Positions 17,322 through 25,660 of a stretch of DNA of 53,230 nucleotides are shown here, piece by piece. The notes beneath the pieces are model-generated. The model was not told where the DNA came from, did no database searches, and saw only the letters and a program-made list of their open reading frames with translations. The position numbers and the translations under genes are program-made. The stretch is from Chitinophaga pinensis. Its GTDB lineage: Bacteria > Bacteroidota > Bacteroidia > Chitinophagales > Chitinophagaceae. Position 1 is the stretch's first letter. Each line of letters opens with the position of its first letter. The stretch covers positions 1-53,230 of the forward strand of contig CAMCAY010000012.1 of NCBI GenBank assembly GCA_945872815.1, given 5' to 3'.

Positions 17322-18395
17322 ATGAATCTACAGGAAACAAAATTGAAAAACAATCGTCAAATTGCTCTATGGCTGTTGGCAGGAGTTGGAATGATTGTAA
17401 TACAGGTATTGTTGGGTGGTATTACCCGTTTAACTGAATCAGGTTTATCCATCACTGAATGGAAACCTATTACCGGAGCACTTCCTCCCATTGGTGATAT
17501 TGCATGGCAAACAGAATTTGAAAAGTATCGTCATACCGATCAGTTCAAATATGTACATCAGTCTTTTTCTATCAGCGATTTTAAATTTATCTTTTTTTGG
17601 GAATGGTTTCATCGGCTTTGGGCAAGATTAATGGGAATGGTGTTTCTCGTTGGCTTTACTTATTTTTTAGTAAAAAAGAAATTCAGTAAATCTACCGTTA
17701 CGCCGTTGATTGTATTGTTTGTATTAGGTGGAATTCAAGGAGCCATTGGTTGGATTATGGTAAAAAGCGGATTGGTGCCGGAGAAGTATTTTGTTGGACA
17801 TGTTGAGCTTACTACTCATTTTATTGCAGCACTTATCCTTCTATCATACACACTTTGGTTTGCAATGAGCCATTTGAATCCACGAATAGAAAATAGAATG
17901 ATTTCAAGCCAAGAAAAATTATTAATATTTATTTTGATTGCAGTGTTTTTTCAATTAATCTACGGAGGTTTTATGGCCGGGCTGAAAGCTGCTTCTTCCG
18001 CACCAACCTGGCCATCAATCAATGGTGCTTTTCTGCCCTCTCAAATAAACGAGCTTTCTCCATGGGCTAGTAATTTAATAAACAACAAACTCGCAATTCA
18101 TTTTATTCATCGTGGAATCGGCTATTTAATTTTTGCATTATCGCTTTTGTTTTTGGTAAAAAGCAACAGATTAATACATTGGGATTTGTATAAAAAAACA
18201 AGCGCACTTTTTTTTATTTTAGTTTTCATTCAGATTTTACTGGGGGTAACTGCTTTAATGACATCCACGAACACGTCTACTTTTGTATACGTTGGAGTGG
18301 CTCATCAATTCACAGCCATGCTAATAGTAATGTCTTTGACCGTATTGTTATTTCTTTCGAAAAACAGCAGATCTATGAAGGTTGAATTAATTTAA
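17322..18395 (+). CDS. ctaA: Heme A synthase (COX15/CtaA)
   Basis: Oxidises heme O to heme A for aa3-type cytochrome oxidase. The 357-residue protein has eight membrane helices in two four-helix bundles and the conserved heme-ligand histidines: EWFHRLWARLMG, GHVELTTHFIAAL, AIHFIHRGIGYLIF and VAHQFTAML. The motif GGITRLTESGLSITEWKPITG early on is diagnostic, as is YGGFMAGLKAASSAPTWPSI. This is the COX15-like type without the loop cysteine pair. It is not beside other oxidase genes. Its 3' end overlaps the convergent lipid kinase gene by 23 bases. Confidence 0.96.
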   Translation: MNLQETKLKNNRQIALWLLAGVGMIVIQVLLGGITRLTESGLSITEWKPITGALPPIGDIAWQTEFEKYRHTDQFKYVHQSFSISDFKFIFFWEWFHRLWARLMGMVFLVGFTYFLVKKKFSKSTVTPLIVLFVLGGIQGAIGWIMVKSGLVPEKYFVGHVELTTHFIAALILLSYTLWFAMSHLNPRIENRMISSQEKLLIFILIAVFFQLIYGGFMAGLKAASSAPTWPSINGAFLPSQINELSPWASNLINNKLAIHFIHRGIGYLIFALSLLFLVKSNRLIHWDLYKKTSALFFILVFIQILLGVTALMTSTNTSTFVYVGVAHQFTAMLIVMSLTVLLFLSKNSRSMKVELI

Positions 18396-19278
18396 AGGCG
18401 TTTTCTACCACATTTATCTCAAGATTCTTTTCTGTATCAACTGGTTCTCCGTCAATATGCAATGGAGCTAATTCCGGATTTTGAATAGTAATTTTTTTAG
18501 ACTGCAAATACAAAACTCTTTTTTTACCAGCCATTAAGTCTGAATGCTCTTCAATCTTTCCCTGCAACAAATGTTTGATTAATACAAACATGGTAAGCAA
18601 TCTGTTCATTTTGGTTACTACAACCAAATCCAATAAGCCGTCACTTAAACTCGCCTGAGGAGCGATGGTCACATTGTTTCCAAATTGATTACTATTTGCT
18701 ATGCTTATGAATAATGCTTTTGTATGTATTTTTTTTTCATTTACATCTATAGTAAAGCTATAGTTCTTGGATGTAAAGAAGTTTTTGGTTGATAACAGAA
18801 TGTAAGTAAACAAGCCTCTTTTTTTTTGTTGAGAAAAATCATATGCGACCTTGGCATCAAAACCCAAACCCGACAACATACAACTGAAGTGGTTGTTTAA
18901 AAAAAAGCCGTCTACTGATTTGGCTTTTCCTTTAAAAATTATATCTAAAGCTTTTGTGGGATTTCTGCTGATTCCGGCGGCAAAAGCAAGCCCATTTCCT
19001 GATCCCATGGGTATCACTCCTACATTAACAGGAGTGTTTAATAAAAAAGATGTGATTTTATTGATTGTTCCATCACCTCCGCAAATAATTACATCGGTTA
19101 TTTTTTCTTCAGCAATTTTATTTTGAAGAAATGAATAATTGCCTTCTTTAGTTGTATAGAGAATTTCAAATGGAATGTTTTCTCTTGATGTGCGAAATTT
19201 AATCAATTGAATCAAACGCTCCTTTCCCTTTGTACCGGAAATTGGGTTTATAAAATAGATGATTTTTCTAAAAGACAT
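18373..19278 (-). CDS. Diacylglycerol/lipid kinase family protein
   Basis: A 301-residue member of the DAGK catalytic family (YegS/DgkB/BmrU). Motifs: NPISGTKGKERL (nucleotide-side start), GGDGTINKI (67-75), PMGSGNGLAFAAGI (90-103), SDGLLDLVVV and PELAPLHIDGEPV. It phosphorylates a lipid alcohol such as diacylglycerol or a related lipid, using ATP, at the inner face of the membrane. The preferred lipid cannot be inferred. It lies 15 bases after obg in the same direction and is probably co-transcribed with it. Confidence 0.92.
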   Translation of the reverse strand: MSFRKIIYFINPISGTKGKERLIQLIKFRTSRENIPFEILYTTKEGNYSFLQNKIAEEKITDVIICGGDGTINKITSFLLNTPVNVGVIPMGSGNGLAFAAGISRNPTKALDIIFKGKAKSVDGFFLNNHFSCMLSGLGFDAKVAYDFSQQKKRGLFTYILLSTKNFFTSKNYSFTIDVNEKKIHTKALFISIANSNQFGNNVTIAPQASLSDGLLDLVVVTKMNRLLTMFVLIKHLLQGKIEEHSDLMAGKKRVLYLQSKKITIQNPELAPLHIDGEPVDTEKNLEINVVENAFKLIQPS

Positions 19279-19293
19279 TTCCGCTAAAGACTT

Positions 19294-20295
19294 TTATATT
19301 CTTGTTGTATTAAGTGTATTCCACAATAAATCTTTCAGTTGTTGTAATTGATAGCCAGTCACTGAAGAAATAAACACATGTGGAATATTTTTCGGTAGTT
19401 CCTTTGCTATTGCTTCTTTGAGTTCCTCGTCCAGCATATCAGATTTGCTAATTGCAATCACAAAATCTTTTTGCAACATTTCCGGATTGTATTTTTCCAA
19501 TTCCAATTTTAGTATTTCAAATTCTTTTCGATGGTCTTTGCTGTCTGCGGGAATAAGAAATAAGAGTACGGCATTTCTTTCAATATGCCTAAGAAACCTG
19601 TGACCCAATCCTTTTCCTTCGGCTGCACCTTCAATAATTCCGGGTAAATCTGCCATACAAAAACTCCGTGAATCTCTGTATTCTACCATTCCCAATTGCG
19701 GAACAAGCGTTGTAAATGCATAGTCTGCAATTTTTGGCTTTGCTGCGGTTATGCTTGATAGTAAGGTAGATTTTCCGGCATTTGGAAAGCCTACCAAACC
19801 TACGTCTGCCAATACTTTGAGTTCAAGTATTTTGATTCCCTCTTGTCCTTCTTCACCGGGTTGAGCATATTCAGGTGCTTGGTTGGTGGCTGTTTTAAAG
19901 TTGCTGTTTCCCAATCCACCCCTGCCACCTCTCATTAATATTATTTCTTGTCCATGCTCTAATATTTCTGCTTCCAGTTCATTGGTTTCTTCGTCTCTAG
20001 CAATGGTACCTAAAGGAACTTCAATAATAATATCTTTTCCATTTTTTCCTGTGGAGTTGTTGCCTGCACCATTTCCTCCATCCTCTGCCAATACATTTTT
20101 AAAATATCGTAAATGCAATAATGTCCACAACTGAGAGTTGCCTTTCAAAATAATGTGTGCGCCACGACCCCCATCTCCGCCATCAGGGCCACCCATTGCC
20201 GTTAGTTTGTTTCTGAGAAAATGCTTACTGCCTGCACCGCCATGACCGCTTCTGCAAAATATTTTTATCTGGTCTACAAAATTTGATTTTTCCAT
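19294..20295 (-). CDS. obg: Obg-family GTPase
   Basis: A ribosome-associated GTPase needed for 50S assembly and growth control. The 333-residue protein has the glycine-rich Obg fold (about 1-158, with [14 protein letters not shown] and [18 protein letters not shown]). The G domain follows: G1 GFPNAGKS (169-176), G3 [26 protein letters not shown]4 SKSD, G5 SSVTG. It lacks the extra C-terminal OCT domain of some homologues. The start is the ATG at 20295, because the longer frame to 20304 begins inside a -7 box. Likely operon with the lipid kinase. Confidence 0.97.
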   Translation of the reverse strand: MEKSNFVDQIKIFCRSGHGGAGSKHFLRNKLTAMGGPDGGDGGRGAHIILKGNSQLWTLLHLRYFKNVLAEDGGNGAGNNSTGKNGKDIIIEVPLGTIARDEETNELEAEILEHGQEIILMRGGRGGLGNSNFKTATNQAPEYAQPGEEGQEGIKILELKVLADVGLVGFPNAGKSTLLSSITAAKPKIADYAFTTLVPQLGMVEYRDSRSFCMADLPGIIEGAAEGKGLGHRFLRHIERNAVLLFLIPADSKDHRKEFEILKLELEKYNPEMLQKDFVIAISKSDMLDEELKEAIAKELPKNIPHVFISSVTGYQLQQLKDLLWNTLNTTRI

Positions 20296-20301
20296 GAAGC
20301 A

Positions 20302-20309
20302 CAAAGGTA
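20302..20309 (-). promoter_or_regulatory. obg -7 box, leaderless context
   Basis: TACCTTTG on the minus strand matches TAnnTTTG and ends six bases before the obg ATG, implying a very short or absent 5' leader. It excludes the upstream TTG start at 20304. Confidence 0.6.
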
Positions 20310-20373
20310 GGGTTGATTGGGCTGAATTATTGATTATGAGAGGAGTTTATCGCTTATTGAGAAATGATGCAGA

Positions 20374-20967
20374 TTATTTTTTTGACTCATTCCATGTTTT
20401 ATATTCGGGATATTGTACTTTTTTGTCTGAAGGTATTGATGTTAAAGGTTCACAGACTTTAAAATGTGTCTTCATTTCATTCGGCAATTCTTGATACAAA
20501 GACGTTCCTGTAGATTTCCATTGTATCATTTCATCTGAAACTTCTTTTATTTTTTTTCCGGGATTGCCTACAATTAAACTGCGGGGTTCGAAAATTTCAG
20601 CTGCTTTTATAAAAGTCAATGCGCCTACAATACACTCGTCTCCTAGTTGTACATTATCCATAATAACTGCATTCATCCCTATCAAACAGTTTCTTCCAAT
20701 GTTTGCTCCATGAATAATCGCACCATGTCCTATATGAGCATTCTCTTTTAGAACGACAGTTGTTCCGGGAAACATGTGTATGGTACAATTTTCCTGCACA
20801 TTGCAGCCATCCTCTATGATGATTTGTCCCCAATCGCCTCTGATGGCTGCTCCTGGGCCTACATACACATTTTTTCCAATAATTACATTTCCTGTAACAC
20901 ATGCTTGTGGGTGAACAAAGGAGCTTGGGTCAACAACCGGAATCATGTTTTTAAATTCATAAATCAT
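20374..20967 (-). CDS. paaY: PaaY-like hexapeptide-repeat thioesterase / gamma-carbonic anhydrase family
   Basis: A 197-residue left-handed beta-helix protein built from hexapeptide repeats (VIIGKNVYVGPGAAIRGDWG, CTIHMFPGTTVVLKENAHIG, GRNCLIGMNAVIMDNVQLG). Its start, MIYEFKNMIPVVDPSSFVHP, is typical of PaaY. PaaY hydrolyses dead-end CoA esters such as hydroxyphenylacetyl-CoA and relieves CoA trapping in phenylacetate catabolism. The metal-site histidines expected in the fold are visible (IHMFP, HIGHGAIIHGA). Last gene of the paa operon, six bases behind paaI, which supports the name over a generic carbonic anhydrase. Confidence 0.88.
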   Translation of the reverse strand: MIYEFKNMIPVVDPSSFVHPQACVTGNVIIGKNVYVGPGAAIRGDWGQIIIEDGCNVQENCTIHMFPGTTVVLKENAHIGHGAIIHGANIGRNCLIGMNAVIMDNVQLGDECIVGALTFIKAAEIFEPRSLIVGNPGKKIKEVSDEMIQWKSTGTSLYQELPNEMKTHFKVCEPLTSIPSDKKVQYPEYKTWNESKK

Positions 20968-20973
20968 ACGTCG

Positions 20974-21393
20974 CTAAATAAGATTTTTTTGTGTCCTGAA
21001 GCAAGTTCCTTTAAAAACTGCTACATCATGCTGATGCTGATTGGTAATGGTGATGTGATACAATCCTGTAGATTTTCCGTTGTGTATTTCTTTTGCTTCT
21101 GCAATTAAAACATCATTTACATGCACGGGTTTTAAAAAATTAATGGAAGTATCCAATGCTACGGAAAGATTGTTCCTATTGTTACAGGCAAAAGCAAAAG
21201 CACTATCTGCTAAAGAAAATGCGATTCCTCCATGAACAATTCCTAGGCCATTTATCATTTCTTCTCTAACAATCATTTTTATTTTGCTGTAACCTTCTTT
21301 TATTTCCAACACTTCAATACCCAGCCATTGGCTGAATTGATCATGTTGCATCATGTGATCGACCACTTTTCTTGCCTTTATTTCTTGTTCCAT
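20974..21393 (-). CDS. paaI: PaaI hotdog-fold acyl-CoA thioesterase
   Basis: A 139-residue single-hotdog thioesterase. The signature GLGIVHGGIAFSLADSAFAF (50-69) contains the HGG turn and the Asp/Ser catalytic area, and LSVALDTSINFLKPVHVNDVL forms the central strands. PaaI hydrolyses ring-hydroxylated phenylacetyl-CoA and related stalled esters, protecting the pathway. Spacing is nine bases after paaG and six before paaY, so translation is probably coupled. Confidence 0.92.
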   Translation of the reverse strand: MEQEIKARKVVDHMMQHDQFSQWLGIEVLEIKEGYSKIKMIVREEMINGLGIVHGGIAFSLADSAFAFACNNRNNLSVALDTSINFLKPVHVNDVLIAEAKEIHNGKSTGLYHITITNQHQHDVAVFKGTCFRTQKNLI

Positions 21394-21402
21394 ATTTATG
21401 TT

Positions 21403-22179
21403 TTATTCGCCTTTGAAAACGGGTATTCTTTTTTCCAAAAAAGCACTAACACCTTCTCTATAATCGCTGGTGTTTGCAGCTTTGTATTGAAGTTTGTCTT
21501 CTAAGTTTAGTTGTTGCTCCAAATTGCTTTGCATGGATTCATTCAAAGCTTGCTTTGTTAGTGCAAAAGCCTGAGTGGGCATCATGGCAAGTGTTTTGGC
21601 TATAGATGTTGATTCTTCCGAAAACTTTTCTGCAGGAAAGTATTTGTAAATCATTCCTATTCTTTCCGCCTCTTCTGCAGAGACTTTGTCTCCCAGCATC
21701 ATTAATGCGGTGGCTTTTTGTAAGCCTATTAATCGTGGTAAAAAATAGGTTCCTCCGCAATCCGGTATTAGTCCAATTTTGGAAAAAGCTTGCACAAACG
21801 AAGCTGTTTCATTTGCTACCACGATGTCACAACAGATAGCAATATTTGCTCCCGCCCCTGCAGCAACTCCATTCACAGCACAAACAACCGGCTTGGGTAT
21901 TGAACGAATTCTTTTAATAATTGGATTATAATGCTCCAATAATATTTTATCAAAGGTTGCTGGGTTTTCTCCGGTTACCTCGCCTAAATCTTGTCCGGCA
22001 CAAAATGCCTTGCCCGTTCCCGTTAGATAGATACATCTTACTTCATTTTTGGAAGCACACTCATCCAGCTTATCTTGTAACAACAAGGCCATTTCTCTAT
22101 TGAATGCATTGAATTTTTCGGGCCTGTTTAGTGTGATAAATCCAACACTTTCTTTTATTTCTAATAATATACTTGACAT
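21403..22179 (-). CDS. paaG: Enoyl-CoA hydratase/isomerase, PaaG-like
   Basis: A 258-residue crotonase. The oxyanion-hole motifs are AFCAGQDLGEV (about 59-69) and CAVNGVAAGAGANIAICCDIV. FSKIGLIPDCGGTYFLPRLIG carries the acidic residue (Asp in IPD) typical of PaaG, the 1,2-epoxyphenylacetyl-CoA isomerase that expands the ring to oxepin-CoA. The C-terminal helices (QALNESMQSNLEQQLNLED, FLEKRIPVFKG) are complete. PaaG is favoured over PaaF (a second crotonase of the pathway) by the IPD-GGT motif and its place downstream of the epoxidase genes. Confidence 0.88.
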   Translation of the reverse strand: MSSILLEIKESVGFITLNRPEKFNAFNREMALLLQDKLDECASKNEVRCIYLTGTGKAFCAGQDLGEVTGENPATFDKILLEHYNPIIKRIRSIPKPVVCAVNGVAAGAGANIAICCDIVVANETASFVQAFSKIGLIPDCGGTYFLPRLIGLQKATALMMLGDKVSAEEAERIGMIYKYFPAEKFSEESTSIAKTLAMMPTQAFALTKQALNESMQSNLEQQLNLEDKLQYKAANTSDYREGVSAFLEKRIPVFKGE

Positions 22180-22193
22180 ATTCTTTTTTTAAA

Positions 22194-22838
22194 TTAAACA
22201 TCAAAACTTTTCACTTCTAAATGATCCAATAAAAAATGATTTACTAAATCGTAATTTCTGTCGGGAGAACTTATTCTGTATAGATATACCGCATCGTGGT
22301 TATCTTTGATAACTTTCATACAACGGAATGTTAGCCCATTTTCTGAAAAAAATATTTCGAGGTCTTTCTTAAAATTATTTCCAGCTTCTATTGTTCGAAT
22401 TTTATAATCTTTCACCCGGTGAAATCTGTTGATAACTCTTTGAACAGGTTCCAATACAAACAAAGCAACTACTACAATTAATGTAACTACAATGGCTAAA
22501 GGATAATTCTTGTAACCTATGGCCATTCCCAGTGCTGCTGTAACCCAAATCAATGCGGCAGTAGTAAGTCCGTTCACAGAAATACCTTCTTTAAAAATAA
22601 CTCCGGCACCAATAAAACCAATACCCGTTACAATATTGCTGGCAATTCGGTCGCTGCTTGAAATACCGCCTAGTTCCTGAGAAAGAATTGTATACAAACA
22701 AGATCCTACAGAAATCAAAATCATCGTTCTGAATCCTGCCGGCTTACTTCTAAATTCTCTTTCCAGTCCAAGAATGGATCCAATTAAAAAAGCAACTGAC
22801 ACTTGCGCTGCTTCTTCTAAGTATACAGATATGTTCAT
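22194..22838 (-). CDS. MgtC/SapB-family membrane protein inside the paa operon
   Basis: A 214-residue protein with four to five membrane helices: VAFLIGSILGLEREFRSKPAGFRT (family signature), a helix around LISVGSCLYTILS, IVTGIGFIGAGVIFKEG, LTTAALIWVTAALGMAIG and AIVVTLIVVVALFVLEPV. A small C-terminal ACT-like domain follows (RTIEAGNNFKKDLEIFF onward). MgtC proteins affect magnesium limitation and F-type ATPase or transport functions; no role in phenylacetate use is established. The ATG at 22838 is chosen over an upstream GTG at 22883 that overlaps paaD and adds an atypical polar stretch. It lies 35 bases after paaD and 14 before paaG, so it is embedded in the transcript. Confidence 0.88.
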   Translation of the reverse strand: MNISVYLEEAAQVSVAFLIGSILGLEREFRSKPAGFRTMILISVGSCLYTILSQELGGISSSDRIASNIVTGIGFIGAGVIFKEGISVNGLTTAALIWVTAALGMAIGYKNYPLAIVVTLIVVVALFVLEPVQRVINRFHRVKDYKIRTIEAGNNFKKDLEIFFSENGLTFRCMKVIKDNHDAVYLYRISSPDRNYDLVNHFLLDHLEVKSFDV

Positions 22839-22873
22839 CCATTTATTTTTTGAAGAAAATAAAGTTACAACTA

Positions 22874-23395
22874 TTAATGACACTTGAAGTAGTCAAACGG
22901 CTCTTTGCATTCCAAACATTGATGAAGTGCTTTACAAGCTGTGGAACCAAACTGACTCAACAATACTGTGTTTGTTGATTGACATCTTGGGCACTCGATT
23001 GAATCCTCTTCTTCAAACAACATTTTGTGTATACGTGAATTATTTTGATTGGCTGTTTTATTTTTGGGTGGGGCTATTCCATATTCTTTGAGTTTAATCT
23101 TTCCTTTTTGCGTCATCCAGTCTGTAGTCCAAGCTGGTGTTAACGTGTAGGTTACTTTTACTTTTGAATATCCGTTTTCCAACAATTTTAATTTTATGTC
23201 AAAAGCAATGGCATCAGTGGCAGGACAACCGGAATAAGTAGGTGTTATAATTACTTCAACTTCTTCTTCCTTACAAATCACATCTCTCACCATACCTAAA
23301 TCAAGTACAGACAACACTGGTATTTCCGGATCTGAAACTTGTTCCAGTAATGAGTATATTTTTTCTATTTGATTCAATGAAATGTATTTTACCAT
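22874..23395 (-). CDS. paaD: PaaD, phenylacetyl-CoA epoxidase maturation protein
   Basis: A 173-residue DUF59/MIP18-type protein. The N-terminal domain (about 8-105) has VSDPEIPVLSVLDLGMVRDV and TPTYSGCPATDAI, with the conserved Cys of this assembly family. A C-terminal zinc ribbon reads CPRCQSTNTVLL and CKALHQCLECKEPFDYFKC. PaaD is thought to help assemble or activate the di-iron centre of the epoxidase. Its start overlaps the paaC stop by seven bases, a sign of translational coupling. Confidence 0.95.
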   Translation of the reverse strand: MVKYISLNQIEKIYSLLEQVSDPEIPVLSVLDLGMVRDVICKEEEVEVIITPTYSGCPATDAIAFDIKLKLLENGYSKVKVTYTLTPAWTTDWMTQKGKIKLKEYGIAPPKNKTANQNNSRIHKMLFEEEDSIECPRCQSTNTVLLSQFGSTACKALHQCLECKEPFDYFKCH

Positions 23396-24126
23396 TCAGC
23401 ACCGGGATAGACCCTTTGTAAATATTGAAGTTCAGACAATACATAGCCCAAGTGTTCTGTATGTACCCCATCTTTTCCGCCACTTTGCATAAAAATGTTT
23501 TGTGGTATCGTCAATGTTGCTTCATCAAAAACATCTTTAATTGATTGAAGCCATTTTTCTTTCAGAGAAGAAACAGAAATGATTTCATAGTCGGCAGGCA
23601 TGAAAAACTCTCCTGTATATGGCCAAAGTTGTTGAACAGCATTGTTGATTCTATTATTGCTTTCTTCCGTTCCGTCTCCAAGTCTTATTACCCATTCGCT
23701 GCTCCATTTAATGTGATATTTTATTTCTTTGAGGGATTTTGTTGCTATTGCAGCAAGTTGTGTATCAGAATTCTTTTCTAATTCTTCAAATAAAAGCAGC
23801 TGAAAACAGCTAAAAAAAAACTGGCGAAGCACTGTGTTAGCCCAATCACCATTAGGTAATTCGCATATCAAGAAGTTTTTAAATTCTCTTTCAGTTCTTA
23901 AATAAGCTAGAGTGTCTTCGGTAATATTTTTATTTTCATTTTTGGAAATCAATGTTGCTGCATATTGGTAAAAATTTCTTGCCTGTCCTATCAGATCCAA
24001 TGTAATATTGGTAATAGCAATGTCCTGTTCCAATATTGGACCATGTGCGCACCATTCGCTGTTTCTTTGTCCGAGAATCAGACAAGTGTCTGCAAGTTGT
24101 AGTGTTTGGTTGATAGTTTGGCTCAT
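23389..24126 (-). CDS. paaC: PaaC, structural subunit of phenylacetyl-CoA epoxidase
   Basis: A 245-residue ferritin-like helical protein. PaaC pairs with PaaA in the epoxidase and is catalytically inactive, with a degenerate di-iron site. Visible family stretches are LILGQRNSEWCAHGPILEQDIA, LDLIGQARNFYQYAA, LRTEREFKNFLICELPNGDWA, IKYHIKWSSEWVIRLGDGTEES and GKDGVHTEHLGYVLSELQYLQRVYPGAEW cut at the C-terminus as usual. Third gene in paaABCD, 48 bases after paaB. Confidence 0.96.
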   Translation of the reverse strand: MSQTINQTLQLADTCLILGQRNSEWCAHGPILEQDIAITNITLDLIGQARNFYQYAATLISKNENKNITEDTLAYLRTEREFKNFLICELPNGDWANTVLRQFFFSCFQLLLFEELEKNSDTQLAAIATKSLKEIKYHIKWSSEWVIRLGDGTEESNNRINNAVQQLWPYTGEFFMPADYEIISVSSLKEKWLQSIKDVFDEATLTIPQNIFMQSGGKDGVHTEHLGYVLSELQYLQRVYPGAEW

Positions 24127-24174
24127 TGTATGCTGAATGATTTCAAGAAGATTTATTTACTAAAGAACCGGATG

Positions 24175-24540
24175 TTACATGTGTTTTACTTCATCGGGTA
24201 AGTCATAAAAAGTAGGGTGTCTGTATACCTTATCCGAAGCTGGTTCATAAAACATTTCGGCTTCATCTGGATTGGTTGCATGGATGTGTTTACTTTCCAC
24301 CACCCAAATACTAACCCCTTCTTGTCTTCTTGTGTAAACATCTCTTGCATTCTCAATGGCCATTTGTGCATCTGCAGCATGTAAACTACCTGCATGTTTA
24401 TGATCAAGGCCTTGTTTGCTGCGGATGAATACTTCCCATAAAGGCCAACCGGTTTCATTGCTTGCATTGCTTGAGCTTGAGTTGCCGCCTGTTTCTTCAG
24501 GAATATCTCCGTAGTAAAATTTTCTGATTTGAATATTCAT
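24175..24540 (-). CDS. paaB: PaaB, phenylacetyl-CoA epoxidase subunit
   Basis: A small (121-residue) subunit that bridges PaaAC dimers. Family signature: WPLWEVFIRSKQGLDHKHAG followed by SLHAADAQMAIENARDVYTRRQEGVSIWVV. The N-terminus has a Ser/Asn/Gly-rich stretch (GGNSSSSNASNETG) not needed for the fold, probably a flexible linker before the core. 27 bases after paaA, in the same transcript. Confidence 0.95.
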   Translation of the reverse strand: MNIQIRKFYYGDIPEETGGNSSSSNASNETGWPLWEVFIRSKQGLDHKHAGSLHAADAQMAIENARDVYTRRQEGVSIWVVESKHIHATNPDEAEMFYEPASDKVYRHPTFYDLPDEVKHM

Positions 24541-24567
24541 GTAAATTCAATTTTAAAATTAATTTGA

Positions 24568-25515
24568 TTAAGCGACTTTTGCCTTGGTTCTTGATTGTTT
24601 CTTTACAGCATAAGCCAGCGCAGCTTCTCTTACCCATGTGCCTTCTTCGTGGGCTTTTACTCTTGCTTCCAACCGTTGTTTATTGCAAGGGCCATTTCCT
24701 TTTACCACATTCCAGAATTCATCCCAATTGATTTCTCCAAAATCATAATGTTTTCTTGATTCGTTCCATTTCAAGTGTGGGTCGGGTAGGGTCATTCCCA
24801 ATAATTTTACTTGCTCGGCAATCATATCAACGAATTGCTGACGAAGCTCGTCGTTTGTTTTTCTTTTTATTTTCCATTTAATGCTTTGATCGCTGTTCGT
24901 ACTTTCGCTGTCTTTTGGACCAAACATCATCAAACTTGGCCACCACCAGCGATTGATTGCGTCTTGACACATATCACGTTGTTCTTTGGTTCCTTTACTT
25001 AACACCAAAAGAGATTCAAAACCTTGGCGTTGATGAAAGCTTTCTTCTTTGCAAATACGCACCATTGCTCTTGCATAAGGCCCGTAAGATGTTCTGCAAA
25101 GCATTACCTGGTTTAATATAGCCGCACCATCCACCAACCATCCTACTGCACCCATATCTGCCCAAGTTAAAGTTGGGTAATTGAAAATGGAAGAGTATTT
25201 TGCTTTGCCGCTGTGCAAATCATCAATCATTTGTTCGCGACTTGACCCCAGCGTTTCTGCTGCTGAATATAAATACAAGCCATGGCCTGCCTCATCTTGT
25301 ACTTTGGCAATTAAAATCGCTTTTCTTTTTAATGAAGGGGCGCGGCTTATCCAATTGCCTTCGGGCAACATTCCCACAATTTCACTATGCGCATGTTGAC
25401 TTATTTGACGAATGTTGGTTTTGCGATAAGCTTCCGGCATCCAATCTTTTGGCTCTATTTTAATTTCCTTGTCAATTTTATTCTGAAATATTTTTTCAAG
25501 TTCATGAATAGACAT
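24568..25515 (-). CDS. paaA: PaaA, catalytic di-iron subunit of phenylacetyl-CoA epoxidase
   Basis: The oxygenase subunit that forms ring-1,2-epoxyphenylacetyl-CoA from phenylacetyl-CoA and O2. The 315-residue protein is ferritin-like, with iron ligands in [27 protein letters not shown] and [18 protein letters not shown], and conserved [14 protein letters not shown] and [20 protein letters not shown]. Complete length. First gene of the operon. The reductase PaaE, which supplies electrons, is not next to it and must be encoded elsewhere. Expression is likely controlled at the operator at 25562-25581. Confidence 0.97.
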   Translation of the reverse strand: MSIHELEKIFQNKIDKEIKIEPKDWMPEAYRKTNIRQISQHAHSEIVGMLPEGNWISRAPSLKRKAILIAKVQDEAGHGLYLYSAAETLGSSREQMIDDLHSGKAKYSSIFNYPTLTWADMGAVGWLVDGAAILNQVMLCRTSYGPYARAMVRICKEESFHQRQGFESLLVLSKGTKEQRDMCQDAINRWWWPSLMMFGPKDSESTNSDQSIKWKIKRKTNDELRQQFVDMIAEQVKLLGMTLPDPHLKWNESRKHYDFGEINWDEFWNVVKGNGPCNKQRLEARVKAHEEGTWVREAALAYAVKKQSRTKAKVA

Positions 25516-25537
25516 AGCGATAGATTTTATTTTACTT

Positions 25538-25545
25538 CAAATATA
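25538..25545 (-). promoter_or_regulatory. paa operon -7 box
   Basis: TATATTTG on the minus strand, full match to TAnnTTTG, about 22 bases before the paaA ATG. Nineteen bases upstream is TTAG, an imperfect -33 element lying inside the operator dyad. Confidence 0.75.
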
Positions 25546-25561
25546 GTATTAAAAAATTTAA

Positions 25562-25581
25562 AAACTAACAGTTGTTAGTTT
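25562..25581. promoter_or_regulatory. Palindromic operator of the paa operon
   Basis: Inverted repeat AAACTAACA-GT-TGTTAGTTT: nine-base arms, perfect, two-base centre. It overlaps the expected -33 position of the paa promoter, so a bound dimer would block transcription. The shape is typical of TetR-family sites, and TetR-type PaaR repressors responding to phenylacetyl-CoA are known in other phyla. No regulator gene lies in the window. Confidence 0.75.
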
Positions 25582-25660
25582 ATTTTAACAATAAAGGACA
25601 GGAAATCATGATAAAAAATAATTTTATTATTTTTATAACTTCACTTCTAACTGCAAATAA

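Noticed and set aside
20654-20902. Open frame opposite or shifted to paaY
   Set aside because: Frame shadow of the hexapeptide-repeat gene; composition (Cys, Trp, His, Arg-rich) is unlike real proteins here.
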